DNA of 64,000 bases from positions 16,340,119 through 16,404,118 of the forward strand of contig OX031071.1 in NCBI GenBank assembly GCA_943736015.1, in the 5' to 3' direction. The first letter of the stretch is position 1, and every line of letters begins with the position of its first letter. This stretch comes from Tridacna crocea (Eukaryota; Mollusca; Bivalvia; Cardiida; Cardiidae). The position numbers and the translations under genes were made by a program. Under the pieces are notes generated by a model. The model was not told the DNA's origin, did no database searches, and saw only the letters and a program-made list of their open reading frames with translations. Below are positions 9,821 to 20,900 of the stretch, in pieces.

Positions 9821-9934
9821 AATGACGTGTAGTTTATATGGTGGAGTTTGCCTTTGTTAGGGTAGAAAACAGTAAGAAGCATTTCTCCTCTTCCCATGTT
9901 TTGAAAAGCCTTGACTGAAATTTTGAAATCTTTT

Positions 9935-10120
9935 TCGTGAAGGGTAGAAAACATTGTGGGAAAGGGAGAAAATGGTGGTTACAAGCATTTTCTCCTTTTC
10001 CCACAATATTTTCTACTCTATCAAGGACAAATTCTGCTATTTGAGCCACAATGAAATTGTTGTTTGCAAATGCCGTCAATTTGGACCAGTCTGTAATTTT
10101 GTCATTTGGTAAAGAGTTAA
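9935..10120 (+). mobile_element. Subfamily A MITE, left end missing
   Basis: An intact core (GGGAGAAAATGGTGGTTACA) and the right end CATTTGGTAAAGAGTTAA (TTAA 10117-10120) are present. A second, very decayed A-like core lies just before it at about 9858-9905. Confidence 0.55.
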
Positions 10121-10284
10121 TTACCATTTTTGGAGAAGCCTATGGATAGCATTGCGAAAAGAAGCAGAATAATGGTTAGAAAATGCAAAATTCAAAGGCA
10201 TTATTGCATCTCCTTTGAATAATTCTGAGCCAGACAAGGAGACGGAAGACTTTTCCATATTCGGCTTTTTTGCATAAATCACAA

Positions 10285-10513
10285 TGAACCCTTCAGCACA
10301 CAATCTAGGTTTTAACAGTTCAAATGAAAAGGTCCCTTGAAAACATTCGGAAATAAGAGATTTGCTGGTAAACTGCATTTTCTCCTTTTCCCACAATATT
10401 TTTGTCCTAGCATAGACAAAAATGATCATTTATGTAAGTAACATTTTATTTGTTGTTTTCAAATTCTTTCAAATCTAAGAAGTCTGAAATTGTTTTTTTT
10501 GGTAAAGACTTAA
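10285..10513 (+). mobile_element. piggyBac-like MITE, subfamily A, diverged
   Basis: Left end TGAACCCTTCAGCACACAAT, right end TTTGGTAAAGACTTAA (TTAA 10510-10513, shared with the fragment that follows, 10510 to about 10585). One arm is shortened. Confidence 0.6.
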
Positions 10514-10596
10514 ATCATTACCAAACGAAAATATTTTAAGGCTTGTTCAAGTTGAAAGCTTTGTTAAAATGATAAATCTGCATTCATTCACATTTC

Positions 10597-10760
10597 TTAA
10601 CTGTAGAAGAAGCCAAAAGCTTTTATGGATGGTGAAGATCAAGATCAGGCTGCACAGAATGTAGTCTGATTCTTGACCTACACTGTGCAGCGCTTTACAC
10701 TATGATATTTGATCTAGAATGGAAAAATGCAAATTATTTCGTCAGTAGTGAAAGAGTTAA
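10597..10760. mobile_element. Family E element
   Basis: Runs from a TTAA at 10597-10600 to the TTAA at 10757-10760 that is shared with the following B element. The core GAAGATCAAGATCAGGCTGC pairs with TAGTCTGATTCTTGACCTAC. Confidence 0.55.
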
Positions 10761-10985
10761 CCCTTTTCCAAACAAGTCCTGTTTTTTACGTGTCTGCAGT
10801 AAAGGTCTTTTGAAAACACTGCAGGAAAAGGAGAAATTGCTCGTAATGAGCAATTTCTCCTTTTTCCCACAGTGTTTTCTACCCTTTTTGAGAACTTTCT
10901 GCCATTTTCTCAAAATCTAAGATTGTCGTCTGCAAACTCTTTCAGTTTGGAAGAGTCCAAAATTTGTCGTTTGGGAAAGGGTTAA
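10757..10985 (+). mobile_element. piggyBac-like MITE, subfamily B
   Basis: TTAACCCTTTTCCAAACAAG at the left and GTTTGGGAAAGGGTTAA at the right. The core GAAATTGCTCGTAATGAGCA is nearly symmetric. It matches the B copies at 5243 and 38168 over the whole length, in opposite orientation. Confidence 0.75.
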
Positions 10986-11244
10986 AACTTTGTGAGCTTG
11001 ATGTTGCCTCTACCTTCGAGTGAATTTTACCAGATTTATGCATGCCCTTCATTTGTCATTTCTGTTTCAATGTGCAAAATTTTGATAAAATTTGCCGACC
11101 CATTCGTCATTGACAATTCCCCAAAGAAATCATGCAGTATTAGTTACAATCATGCAAACTTTTTTAATTGAAAGGATTGTCTTAAAAGGAATTTGATTCT
11201 TCCCGACTAATTTGAATTGCCCAAAAAATTCTTGGTTACAAAAA

Positions 11245-11430
11245 CCCTTTTGAAAAATGGGTTTGGAAACATCATTGGAAAAGGAAAAAAGCTTGTAACC
11301 AGCGTTTTTCCTCTTTACCCAGTCTGTCCTACCTTTGTAAGGATGGAATCCCATAATATGAGTCAAATTTGATATGTCTTCTGCGAGTGATTTTATTTTT
11401 ATTTGGACAAGTTTGAAAATTTTTAACATG
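11245..11430 (+). mobile_element. Subfamily A MITE, strongly diverged
   Basis: The core AAAAGCTTGTAACCAGCGTT and the right-hand segment GGACAAGTTTGAAAATTTTT are recognisable; the ends are lost. From 10986 to 11244 nothing is seen. Confidence 0.4.
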
Positions 11431-11527
11431 GTCAAGAGTAGCCTGTTTGCGAGTTATATCCCTTGAGCAAAATAAAGGAGCATTTGTGAGTCGCTTCCCT
11501 TGATGTTTCTTTGCAAACTTTATTGGA

Positions 11528-11721
11528 TTAACTCGTGACGACCCAGAGAAAGAAGCCTGTAGAAAACATTGTTGGAAAGCTACCAGCATTTTTTCCTTTT
11601 CCCACAATGTTTTCTACCCTTCACAAAACAAATTTCAAATTTTCAGTTACTTGTATTTTGTTGTCTGCAAATGCTTTCAATTTGGAGAAGCCAAAAATGT
11701 TGTTGTTTGGTAATGAGTTAA
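11528..11721 (+). mobile_element. Subfamily A MITE, arm deletion
   Basis: TTAA 11528 to TTAA 11718-11721. The left arm of the palindrome is cut after AACATTGTTGGAAAG and resumes at CTACCAGCATTTTTTCC. Confidence 0.65.
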
Positions 11722-11919
11722 AGACTGTGAGACAGAAACCTTTTGAAAGTAAAGTGAAAAAAGGACAAAGTGCTGGTGACCACCATTTTCTCCTTGTCCT
11801 ACAATGTTTTCTACTCTATGAAAGGCATTGTTTTTTGCTTTTGTGTTGCATTTAATTTCTTGCATGCAAAGGCTTCCAATTCGACCCTGGTAACATTTTG
11901 TTGTTTGGAAAAGGTTTAA
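11718..11919 (+). mobile_element. Subfamily A MITE, diverged
   Basis: Shares its first TTAA with the previous copy and ends at TTAA 11916-11919. The core reads AAAGTGCTGGTGACCACCAT. From 11920 to 12453 the DNA is AT-rich with no feature. Confidence 0.6.
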
Positions 11920-12453
11920 TACTGTTGTGCTATAATTAGCATGGGGGTGGCTTTAAGACAATTTCTAGTAAATCAGTATCTCAACTGAATCTCATTAATT
12001 CTGTGGTGTATTTCATAATTTGCATATCGGTTATGATTTTATGATCAAAATATTTCTTTGAATCTTGTTGGCCTTCCTGATGCTTTTAAGATAACCAAAT
12101 TGTAGAACCTCATGCATACTGAAGTTTTTCAAGAAAACAATGAGTTATGTATATCGTCCTTGTGTCATTTTTGTTTGTGTTTTTTGTGCACAGACTTTGA
12201 AATTTTATAGAATTTCAAAAAAAAAAAAGAAATGCTGGTTATTATACTCTCACAGATCATGAAAAATACATCTCTGTATGAATCACACTCTGTAAAAAGG
12301 GGTCTTTGTGCATCTCCTAAAAAGTATCAGTCTGCAAATGTTTAGTTTGGCCAAAACTTTCTGCTACTGGTCAGTTTTCTCTGCATTACACAGTACTATT
12401 CTCCTCCACAATTTAGCAAGATGTCAGACAAAATGACATCTTATGGGTACATG

Positions 12454-12681
12454 TTAACCCATTACCAAACGACAATATTTTAGACTGGTCCAAATTGAAA
12501 GCACTTGCACTTGACAAAATAAAAGTAACTGAAAACTTGAAGTTTGTTTTGTGAAGGAAAGAAGACATTGTGGGAAAAGGAGAAAATCCTGGTTACCAGC
12601 ATTTTTTCCTTTTCCCAAAATGTTTTCTAAAGGCTTCTTTCTCAGGGTGTCAAAAGTAGGGATTGTGTGGTAATGGGTTAA
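12454..12681 (-). mobile_element. piggyBac-like MITE, subfamily A
   Basis: TTAACCCATTACCAAACGAC to GTGTGGTAATGGGTTAA, 228 bp. The core has one changed base per arm (AATCCTGGTTACCAGCATT). Confidence 0.8.
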
Positions 12682-12710
12682 TAGATGTGCTGACGTACTT
12701 GAGGATCATG

Positions 12711-12905
12711 CAGAGCTCCAGATACAGGGAGTGGTTTTGATTTCGATATTGAAAATTTGAATAATTCTCAACTAAAGCTATGTTGTGGGTACTCATTAGA
12801 ATCATCTTGTTGAGACGATTCTAATGAGTACGGTCCACAACATAAGGTTTGGAAGAGAAATAATGGATTTAGAATACCATCACTTCCTCTTATCTGGAAC
12901 TCTGG
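12711..12905. mobile_element. Palindromic element, family J
   Basis: Outer inverted ends AGAGCTCCAGATA and TATCTGGAACTCT enclose an inner hairpin GGGTACTCATTAGAATC against GATTCTAATGAGTAC, with an 11-bp loop region. The nested fold-back design is shared with 24558-24750 and, in part, with 1-110. Confidence 0.65.
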
Positions 12906-13199
12906 ATCATCATGGCTGATGTTATATTTCTGTAAACTTTGTCCCCTGAACAAAGATATTTTATAGATATTACTTTGGAAACATGGCTGTAGCTCAGACA
13001 CAGCATATTTATCTTCTCCCCCTAAATTTAATTTCCGTGCTGACAGGTTGACTAAACATGGCATCGAATTCCAGAAAAACCTATTTTATAACCCTATCAG
13101 CTTGGTCAATTACATTGTTAACCCTGTACTAGATAGTCCTGTGTTTAAATCAACTCTATGTAGCTTTCTAAAGGAATGCCATCCCCAAAAAATTTTTTT

Positions 13200-13420
13200 G
13201 TAATTTTATGACTCTTAATTATTGATTATTTGTATTATTTTTTCATATAAGTTTCAGTGATACAATTTTTTTTATGGTATTCCCTTAAAAGGCTACGTAG
13301 CCTCTTATGCTATTTTTAGATTTTACGCCAAAAATCAAAGAAGCATTGTGGGAATGTAAGTGACTGGCACATGACGAATTATGCTTAAATTCCAAAACAT
13401 AACAAACATTAATTTTATTC
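13200..13420 (+). repeat. Dispersed repeat, family K
   Basis: The segment from ATGGTATTCCCTTAAAAGGC through GCATTGTGGGAATG and GTGACTGGCAC to CATAACAAACAT occurs again in the same orientation at 60995-61165. The boundaries are not defined and no coding frame is seen. The DNA from 12906 to 13199 shows nothing certain. Confidence 0.6.
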
Positions 13421-13674
13421 CATAATGTCATCTTTGGACGCTATGCTTCGTATATGTATTTCCAGTATATAAATGAGCGAATTGCTCATGTAAAAATAGA
13501 TCGTGTTTCCTGTCGGTGTCAACCTGGGCTGTAGTGAATCTCTATTTTCTCTTGTTGTCGGATGGTTTTCGACTACTGGCGTTTTATGGAAGAAAATTGT
13601 AATTCTTTGGGAGTATAAGGATGATTTTTTTGTACTTTTGTAAAATTTTCGTCCAAGAATCTGACATGCCACCT

Positions 13675-13902
13675 TTAACCCTTTACTCCATAGATACTCA
13701 TTTCTATGCATTACTTGTAGGAGCCTTTGGAAAACATTGTGGCAAAAGGTGAAATTGCTCGTAACGAGCAATTTCATCTTTTGTCACAATGTTTTCTGTG
13801 CTATCAAAAGGTGTCATATACACATAAGAAACGGCTTCATCCTTGCTGTTATATAGGGTCAATTAAAGATAACATAGAAATGCCTTATGGGGTAAAGGGT
13901 CA
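13675..13902 (+). mobile_element. piggyBac-like MITE, subfamily C
   Basis: Left end TTAACCCTTTACTCCATAGA; right end TATGGGGTAAAGGGTCAA, with the TTAA mutated. The core GTGAAATTGCTCGTAACGAG is followed by its complement. The outer parts are unlike A, so the subfamily shares only tips and hairpin layout with it. Confidence 0.75.
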
Positions 13903-14014
13903 AGACAAATACCATCATGCGAATATCATTCAAGTTCTCATTATATATATACTTTCAATTTGGACAAGTCTAAAACAGTAACTCCTACCTTTATACAGAT
14001 TACACAAAGTTTTT

Positions 14015-14120
14015 GTGGACATTGCAGATCAAGATCAGAATGCAGTCCATAACTTTATCCTTAATAGTGAGCAGATTGTATCTATATCTTGTAGCAGAAC
14101 TGGATTTGTTGAAATTATGA
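14015..14120. mobile_element. Family E fragment
   Basis: ATTGCAGATCAAGATCAG begins the hairpin; the second arm is weak. It sits directly before the A element that hosts the C insertion. Confidence 0.35.
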
Positions 14121-14134
14121 TTCATGCCCTTGTT

Positions 14135-14494
14135 GGAGAAGAAAAAACATTGTGAGAAAAGGAGAGAATATTTGTTACCATTATTTTCTCCTTTGCCTTT
14201 TTGCAATGCTTTCAAAAGCTTTCCCCTTTGAGGGATGTTAACCCTTTACTCCATAGATACTCATTTCTACACATTGCTTGTAGGAGCCTTGGGAAAACAT
14301 TGTGGCAAAAGGTGAAATTGCTTGTGACAAGCAATTTCACCTTTTGCCACAATGTTTTCTACACTATCAAAAGTTGTCATATACACATATGAAACAGCTT
14401 CATCCTTGCCGTTATTTAGGGTCAATTAGAGATACCACAGAAATGCCTTATGGGGTAAAGTGTTAAAACTGGGGATTGTGTGGTAAAGGATTAA
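14135..14494 (-). mobile_element. Subfamily A MITE interrupted by a C element
   Basis: The left part (14135-14241) contains the hairpin GGAGAGAATATTTGTTACCA and TTTGAGGGATGTTAA. The right part (14463-14494) continues TTAAAACTGGGGATTGTGTG and ends GGTAAAGGATTAA. In uninterrupted copies these two join at one TTAA (GGTCGTTAAAAGTC). Here that TTAA is doubled around the C element. Confidence 0.7.
14238..14466 (+). mobile_element. piggyBac-like MITE, subfamily C, nested in an A element
   Basis: TTAACCCTTTACTCCATAGA to TATGGGGTAAAGTGTTAA. The palindrome GAAATTGCTTGTGACAAGCA is perfect in its centre. The flanks are the two halves of an A copy, so the insertion site and its TTAA duplication can be read directly. 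Confidence 0.85.
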
Positions 14495-14506
14495 ATTTTG
14501 CCTAAA

Positions 14507-14654
14507 TGATAATAATTGTCTTTTACAGGATTGAAAACATTGTAATCAAAGAAAAAAAATGTTGGCTACCAATATTTCCTCCTTTCCCACAATGTTTATA
14601 AAAACTTCCGCTGTCAGAGTGGATAAAACTTGGTATTTTGTAGTAAAGAGTTAA
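14507..14654 (-). mobile_element. Subfamily A MITE, left end missing
   Basis: A weak core (AAAATGTTGGCTACCAATAT) and the right end TTTGTAGTAAAGAGTTAA are present. The last TTAA is shared with the E element that follows. Confidence 0.5.
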
Positions 14655-14850
14655 CCCTTTTCCTGCTGAAGAAATTAAATGGAACTTTTTAAGCCAATAG
14701 GAAAAACACAATACTGTTATCTTTAAATACAGTTTTGAAGAAAAATATCTCATTGTCTGACAGTGTAGATCTAAGATCAGACTGCACATTATGATCTTGA
14801 TCTACAATGTCTGCAAAAGGTCGAGTCGTGATTAACAGCCAATGGGTTAA
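14651..14850. mobile_element. Family E element, full length
   Basis: TTAACCCTTTTCCTGCTGAA at the left and AACAGCCAATGGGTTAA at the right. The core GTAGATCTAAGATCAGACTG pairs with GATCTTGATCTAC. About 200 bp with TTAA at both ends. Confidence 0.65.
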
Positions 14851-15171
14851 GGGAGAATACAACAAGGGGGAAAAATCAATGCTGATACAAACAGGCGAAT
14901 CATATCAAGTTTTCTCCGTCCCATTGCAGAATTATTGCCGAATATTCTATTTTACTATAAACCATGGCACACTGGCTATTCCACAGTTATACAACATTAC
15001 TGGTATTTTATTTGAAGTAAAAATAATCAATATTTAGAGAGTGATATTTTCCAGAAATTCTAGCTATCGGCCACTCCATCTGACCTCAGGGATGTGTTTG
15101 AATAAAGGGGAGATTAATCAGCTTGACCTTTCATGTATTTCAAAGTTTGTTTCTTGTTTTTGGTAAACATT

Positions 15172-15312
15172 GTTTTACCCTTTACCTCTCAATAATATTT
15201 TGGACTGGTCCAAATTGAAAGCATGTGCACACTACTAAATAAATATGGCTCAAATTATTTGATTTGTTTCTGAAGGTTAGAAAGAATAAAATGCTGCTTA
15301 TCAGCAAATTAA
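15172..15312 (-). mobile_element. Left half of a subfamily A MITE
   Basis: ACCCTTTACCTCTCAATAAT and ACTGGTCCAAATTGAAAGC are typical of the reverse left end. It breaks off at AATGCTGCTTATCAGCAAA and meets the next copy at a TTAA. The stretch 14851-15171 has no feature. Confidence 0.55.
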
Positions 15313-15537
15313 CTCTTTACCAAACGACAAAATTTTTGACTTCTTCAAATTGAAAGCATTTGCAGACGACAAAATAAATGCAACATTATAATTGAAATTT
15401 GTGCTGGGAAGGATAGAAAACATTGTGGGAAAAGGAGAAAATGCTGGTTACCAGCATTTTCTCCTTTTCCTACAAGGTTTTCAAAGGCTTCTTTTCTTCG
15501 GGTCATTAAAAGTCGGGATTGTGTGGTAAAGAGTTTA
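15309..15537 (-). mobile_element. piggyBac-like MITE, subfamily A
   Basis: TTAA 15309 at the left; the right end has decayed to AAAGAGTTTATAC. The core palindrome is perfect apart from one changed base in the right arm (TTTTCCTAC). Confidence 0.75.
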
Positions 15538-15589
15538 TACTCTCAAGAATGGAAGAATGAAAGAAATTTGTCGCTGATTGAAGTAATGT

Positions 15590-15802
15590 GGGACATTTCA
15601 GACAAAAGCCAAGATTGTGACAAATGGATATGTATTGAAAACATATGAGAAAAGAAGAAAATGCTTGTAACCAGAATTTTCTAACAAAGTTTCCGACCCC
15701 ATCAAAGAAAAGTTTCATCAATTTAGCCTCACTAAAATTGTCGTCTGCAAATGCTTTCAATTTGGAGTAAGCTAAAATTTTGTCGTCTTGTAAAAGGTTT
15801 AA
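15590..15802 (+). mobile_element. Subfamily A MITE, diverged
   Basis: The core AAAATGCTTGTAACCAGAAT and the right end TCGTCTTGTAAAAGGTTTAA (TTAA 15799-15802) are present. It shares this TTAA with the next copy. Confidence 0.55.
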
Positions 15803-16027
15803 CTCTTTACCACACATTCCCGACTTTTAACGACCCTGAGAGAGAAACCTTTTTAAAACATTATGGGAAAAGAAGAAAATGCTTGTAGCCAGCATTTTCT
15901 TCTTTTCCCATAATGTTTTCCGCTCTTCCCAAAAATAATTTCAATTTTTTATTTACACTTGATTTGTTGTCTGCAAATAGTTTCAAATTGGACCAGTCTA
16001 AAATTTTGTTGTTTGGTAAAGAGTTAA
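15799..16027 (+). mobile_element. piggyBac-like MITE, subfamily A
   Basis: TTAACTCTTTACCACACATT to GTTTGGTAAAGAGTTAA. Both palindrome arms carry the matching variant AGAAGAAAATGCTTG / AGCATTTTCTTCT, an example of paired change. Confidence 0.75.
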
Positions 16028-16314
16028 GTCTTTACCACACAATCCCTACTTTGAACGACCCTGAAAAAGAAAACCTTTGAAAACATGGGAAAAGGAGAAA
16101 ATGCTGGTGACCAGCATTTTCTGCTTTTCCCACAATGTTTTTTACCCTATCCAATTCAAAATTCAAATTTTTATCTACATTTGTCATCTGCAAATGCTTT
16201 CAATTTGGACTACATTTGTCGTCTGCAAATGCTTTCAATTTGGACTACATTTGTCGTCTGCAAATGCTTTCAGTTTGGACTAGGCTAGAATTTTGTCGTA
16301 TGGTAAAAGGTTCA
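16024..16314 (+). mobile_element. Subfamily A MITE with an internal 35-bp triplication
   Basis: Left TTAA is shared with the previous copy; the right end reads TATGGTAAAAGGTTCAAG. The segment CTACATTTGTCGTCTGC plus AAATGCTTTCAATTTGGA occurs three times (about 16176-16280), so the element is about 60 bp longer than the usual 229. Confidence 0.75.
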
Positions 16315-16399
16315 AGGCCACAACAAAGAACTTGAGTCCAAGTAACATGAGCTGATGACAAGTGTAGTGTGTATGGAATATGGCAGCAATATTATTGCT

Positions 16400-16475
16400 T
16401 TTAATACATTGTGGGAAACAGAGGAGATACAGGTAACCTGCTTACTTTTCATTTCCCACAATGTTTTCAAAAGCT
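16400..16475. mobile_element. MITE core remnant
   Basis: CATTGTGGGAAACAGAGGAG faces TTTCCCACAATG around a short loop. No TTAA ends. From 16476 to 16785 nothing is recognised. Confidence 0.4.
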
Positions 16476-16789
16476 GGAAAAAGCAAGGATTGTTTTGCCG
16501 TTTTCATTTACATGTACCTTCTAGATATGTTCCTATTTATATACTTTGAAGGGAGGAAACCCATTATTTAATAAATAGGAAGGTAATGAGTAGCCTCCCT
16601 TGTTGGTTTATTTGACAAACCAGAAAATGTTTCTTTTCTTTTGTAAAGATTGCTATACATCAAAAGATACTCATTGATTATTATTTTATCATTGTTATGT
16701 TTACATTGGGAAACCACAGTAGAATGTCTGAATGTTTGTTCTCATGAAGAAGCTTACTTTTTTGGTATTAATTAAGTTTTTTTCCTTGA

Positions 16790-17122
16790 TAGGGTAAGAA
16801 ACATTGTGGGAAATGGATAAAATGCCCCATAACCCCTATTATTTTCCCCTTTCCCTACTATGTTTTCAAAACTCGGAATTGTCACAAACATTTTAACCCT
16901 TTCCAAAATGACAAAATTTCAGATTGATTCAAATTCAAATTACTTGCAGGTTACAAATTGGACATGGTTTGAATGTTAGGATGTGCTTCTGAGAAGGAAG
17001 AAAATATGTGAAAAGGTGAAAATGCAGGTTTCAAGGATTTTCTCCTTCTTCTAATGTTTTCTATCTATCCAGATACAAATGTGACCAATTATATCACATC
17101 TGAATTTTTTGTCAGCAAATGC
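16790..17122 (-). mobile_element. Two decayed subfamily A MITEs side by side
   Basis: The first ends near CGGAATTGTCACAAAC before TTAA at about 16893. The second begins TTAACCCTTTCCAAAATGAC and runs to about 17122, where C-type sequence starts. Both cores have lost much of their symmetry. Confidence 0.45.
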
Positions 17123-17346
17123 TCTTTACTCTGTACATACTCATTTCTACGCATTGCATGTAGGAGCCGTCTGAAAATATTGTGGCAAAAGGTGAAATTG
17201 CTCATGACAAGCAATTTCACCTTTTGTCACAATGTTTTCTATGCTATCAAAAGGTGTCATTATACTCATAAGAAACGGCTTCATTCTTGCTGTTATTAAG
17301 GGTCAATTTGAGATACCTTAGAAATGCCTTGTTGGGTAAAGGGTTA
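17123..17346 (+). mobile_element. piggyBac-like MITE, subfamily C
   Basis: Reads CTTTACTCTGTACATACTCA at the left and GGGTAAAGGGTTAT at the right; neither end keeps a clean TTAA. The core GAAATTGCTCATGACAAGCA is still symmetric apart from one pair. Confidence 0.65.
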
Positions 17347-17372
17347 TATCTTTTTGGTTTGGTAAAGAGTAT

Positions 17373-17566
17373 ATTCTTTGCTGCACTACCCTAACCTTTA
17401 ACAACACCTAGACTTGCTTTTTGAAATCAATGTGGGAAAACACTTTTTTTCTTCTAACCTGTGAAGTACAACAGGTACTGTTATGATTTGAAGATCTTTT
17501 GAATTTTGTCTGCAAATGCTTTCAGCTTGGACAACTCTAGAATACTTCTGTTTGGAAAAAAGTTAA
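17373..17566 (+). mobile_element. Subfamily A MITE, strongly diverged
   Basis: TTTGCTGCACTACCCTAACC at the left and CTGTTTGGAAAAAAGTTAA at the right. The hairpin is largely lost. Its last TTAA (17563-17566) is shared with the C element. Confidence 0.45.
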
Positions 17567-17791
17567 CCCTTTACCCCATAAGGCATATCTATGGTATCTC
17601 TAATTGACCCTAAATAAGAGTAAGGATGAAATCATTTCTTGTGTGTATATTACACCTTTTGATAGCATAGAAAACATTGTGGCAAAAGGTGAAATTGCTC
17701 GTCATGAGCAATTTCACCTTTTGCCACAATGTTTTCCAAAGACTCCTACAAGCAATGCGTAGAAATGAGTATCTATGGAGTAAAGGGTTAA
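17563..17791 (-). mobile_element. piggyBac-like MITE, subfamily C, just upstream of the zinc-finger exon
   Basis: TTAACCCTTTACCCCATAAG to ATGGAGTAAAGGGTTAA, full length, with a perfect core around GAAATTGCTCGTCATGAGCA. It ends 61 bp before the first base of the zinc-finger exon, so it lies in the last part of the upstream intron. Confidence 0.8.
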
Positions 17792-17831
17792 AATACAGAA
17801 TGGACAGAATTAACATTTTATTTGAACAGTA

Positions 17832-17852
17832 TTTTCTTTTTTCTCATTTCAG
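17832..17852 (+). promoter_or_regulatory. Splice acceptor of the zinc-finger coding exon
   Basis: The pyrimidine-rich run TTTTCTTTTTTCTCATTTCAG ends at 17852. The following 88 bases would be 5' untranslated sequence, and an in-frame TAA at 17869-17871 lies inside that exon. This implies at least one upstream non-coding exon that I cannot locate. Confidence 0.6.
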
Positions 17853-17940
17853 ATATATATTCACGGGTTAAAAGTGTGCAACTAAGTTAACAGACTGTAC
17901 AACTAACACATATACCTCAAACCTACATCATTGTTTCATC

Positions 17941-20900
17941 ATGGATCTGTCGGGGAAAGGATACTCGCCGGCAGCTCCAAATTTCCTGCAAAACACAAGC
18001 AGTCTTATATCGGCCTTTGGTCTTGGTTCATCGCTGGTTACGGGTCAATCACCACTCACTACATCATTGTATACGGGAACAAGTCATACATTGACGAGTC
18101 CAGTCTTCTCAGGGAGTTTCAGTACCTCTCTTTCACCGTCGCATACCTCATATAGTAATGGGCATAGTATTGCACCTCACAGGCAAACAGAGAAAACCTC
18201 AGATGGGTCTGCAAAATCTCACTTATACGCAAGCCCAGCTCCAGTTTTCACGCGACATAAAGACTCATTTCCATATGGAATAAGTGGCGTCCCTATGCCT
18301 AACTATGGTTACCATGGAGACGTCTATCAGTTCACTTCAAACGGGTACCCACGTAAATCTCGAACCTGCAGTTACTGTGGTAAAGTATTTACAAGATCAA
18401 CAACACGGCGTTACCATGAGAAACGCTGTCCTTTACTTCGTGCGGCAGTTTCGAGCTATATGGGGGATGACAACTCAGGGGCAGGTGCTTCTACTCCTCA
18501 GTCTCGGAGTAGAGCAGGGGAGTTAACTACACATTCATTTAAAGGTCAGGGTCATTCTCTTGGACCGCCAATATCAGGGATAAGTCGATGTAGTGATCCT
18601 CAGGAACTAGCTACCTCAGTGTTAGTAAAATCTCCGCCTGGAGACGGACGGCGTGCCAGCGGAGAATCATCATTAAGCGGGTATCAGACTAGCGTCATTG
18701 TTAAACAGGAACCTCATGAATTAGAAGCTATGGCTAACATGGCTTCTGGAAATATAACCTCATCCTTGTCACATAAACATTCTGTACAGTCTCAGGAACA
18801 TTTATCAGAAGGAGTGTTAGGATTTTCACCTGAATCAAATGATTCAGGTAATAAACTTGAAAATACTGTTTCACCAGCCTTTGCAGCTGGTATTGACTTG
18901 TCAAAGTCTCCTTCACATACCTCAGTTCGTGAAGAAAATACCTCAGTGTTAAGTGATGATTTTATACGTGAACAATATAAAACCAGATCCGAGGAAAAAA
19001 TGGATTCAGATTCTGAACAGAAGCACGGATCACAGAGGCTGGTGGAGGCTTATCAGCTTGGAAAATACAAGATGGATGTTGAAAAAGCTGAAGGGGATGA
19101 CAACATTGATGATGGTCATGCTTCCAATGGTATGCATGATAAAGGCAATGATTCAGATGTCATGAAAGAGGATGATGATGACATGCAAGAAATTCACTCG
19201 GATGTTGAGAGTGGAGAGATTTTGCCAGGTGACAATGATACAGGATCATCAGAGAGAAAGGACGGAAAATTGCTTGGAAGCCATAAATGTGGGATCTGTG
19301 GAAAATGCTTTGAGAGTTCTGGAAAATTACATCTTCATGAGCAGCTGCACACAAAGTTTAAGCCCTACAACTGCAGATTTTGCGGCCAGAAATTTGCGAA
19401 AGCTGCCCAAAGAGATGAGCATGAAAAGAGCCATAATGGTGTAGACACAACAAATATCTGTGCAGTATGTGGTGCAACTTTCACCAGGAAATACACATTG
19501 AAACTACACATGCGGAAATGGCACCAAGAAGGTCCCTGGTTGTGCCGCCACTGTGGAATAGCGTCATTGACACAAATGGAACTCAAGTCACATTTGTACA
19601 CCCACAATCTCCCAAAAATGGAGCGAGAATCTCTTCTTTACTTTCCAGACTATCCAAACCAAGAGTTAAGTTATGGTCTGCAGAATGAGGATGAGAATGA
19701 AGATGCTAATGATGAAGAACAAGGTTCTACCTCAGGTCAACCTCTAAAGTATCCAGCTGGCCATGAGATGGAAATGTGTCAAGAATGTGGACGAGATTTC
19801 CCAAAAGGCTACCTGCGGTACCATCTGAAGTCGCATGAAGCACAGAAGCCATATTCATGCCCAATTTGTGGAAAGAGGTTTGGATACAAGAACAACATGA
19901 AATCGCATATCAAGCTCCATACTGGGGTCAAGCCGTTTCAGTGCAAGATGTGTGGAGCCAAGTTCACTCGTGGGTCTACTTTACGCCGTCATGCTCGTCG
20001 CCATGGAATCATTGCCGATTCAGTGTGGGATCTATTTATCAAGCCTAATTACAGTAAGGCTGGGGGAGCACCGACTCGAACCAGTAACCTTGATACACTA
20101 TCTACCTCAAATACTGACACAAGTGTTACAGCAACCAATCAAATTCGTACAAGCTCAGGTGGGGGGAGCAGTGGAGAAGTTTCAAACTACCTCGTCTCTT
20201 CTATTTCTCCAACCTCCAATCACGGGAGCCTGTACCCTTTGTATGCTAGCTTCGGACAAATTCCGGGCGTACCAGGGATCTATCCTGGCTTATCTGCAAC
20301 TACCTCCTATTTAGCACAACATTTACCTCACTCCTCAGTTTACGCAGCTTCTAGTCACCTGCCAGCGCAGCAGTTAGATGCTCTCAACCTTAGTGTGAAT
20401 AAAGCGACAGGAGATCAACAGAGTGATCAATCTAGCTTCTCAAACGTCTCTGTGGAAAGATCTCGATCAAGGTCCAGATCTCTAAGTGGTTCAGAGTCTC
20501 GTCCTTATGCTCTACGAGAAACTGCTAAACCAGTCTTTACTGCAGATGCGGCAGTTCAGGTACATACCTGTTGCTCTACCCGGATGAAACCACCATCAGT
20601 GGGTGTGCCCTCAGAAGGTGTGGAAACTTCTACAAAAACAGAAGAACCAGAAGAAGGATCTAATTCTCCTGAAACAATGCCGACACCTCAACAAGTAGGC
20701 TCACCACCACCCTTAGCTGTCGTACCATATATAGTGACGTCCCCTTCACAACGTCCATCTAACTTGGATTCTACCTCACCAGCACTGTCCATCTCGTCTG
20801 GAAAAGATTATTCTGTTGAGACAATTTCTTCACTGATTGGCTCCGGCAGGATGTTTAAATGTTTTCACTGTGAATGTTATTTCTCGGAGTATGCAATGTA

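Noticed and set aside
12940-13190. A second LINE-type coding relic (plus-strand frame with FKSTLCSFLKECHP)
   Set aside because: The stretch hints at the end of a retrotransposon frame, but no catalytic motif is visible and the match is too short to support.
13415-13777. A 120-codon open frame on the minus strand
   Set aside because: Its N-terminal third is translated from a C element; the rest shows no domain.
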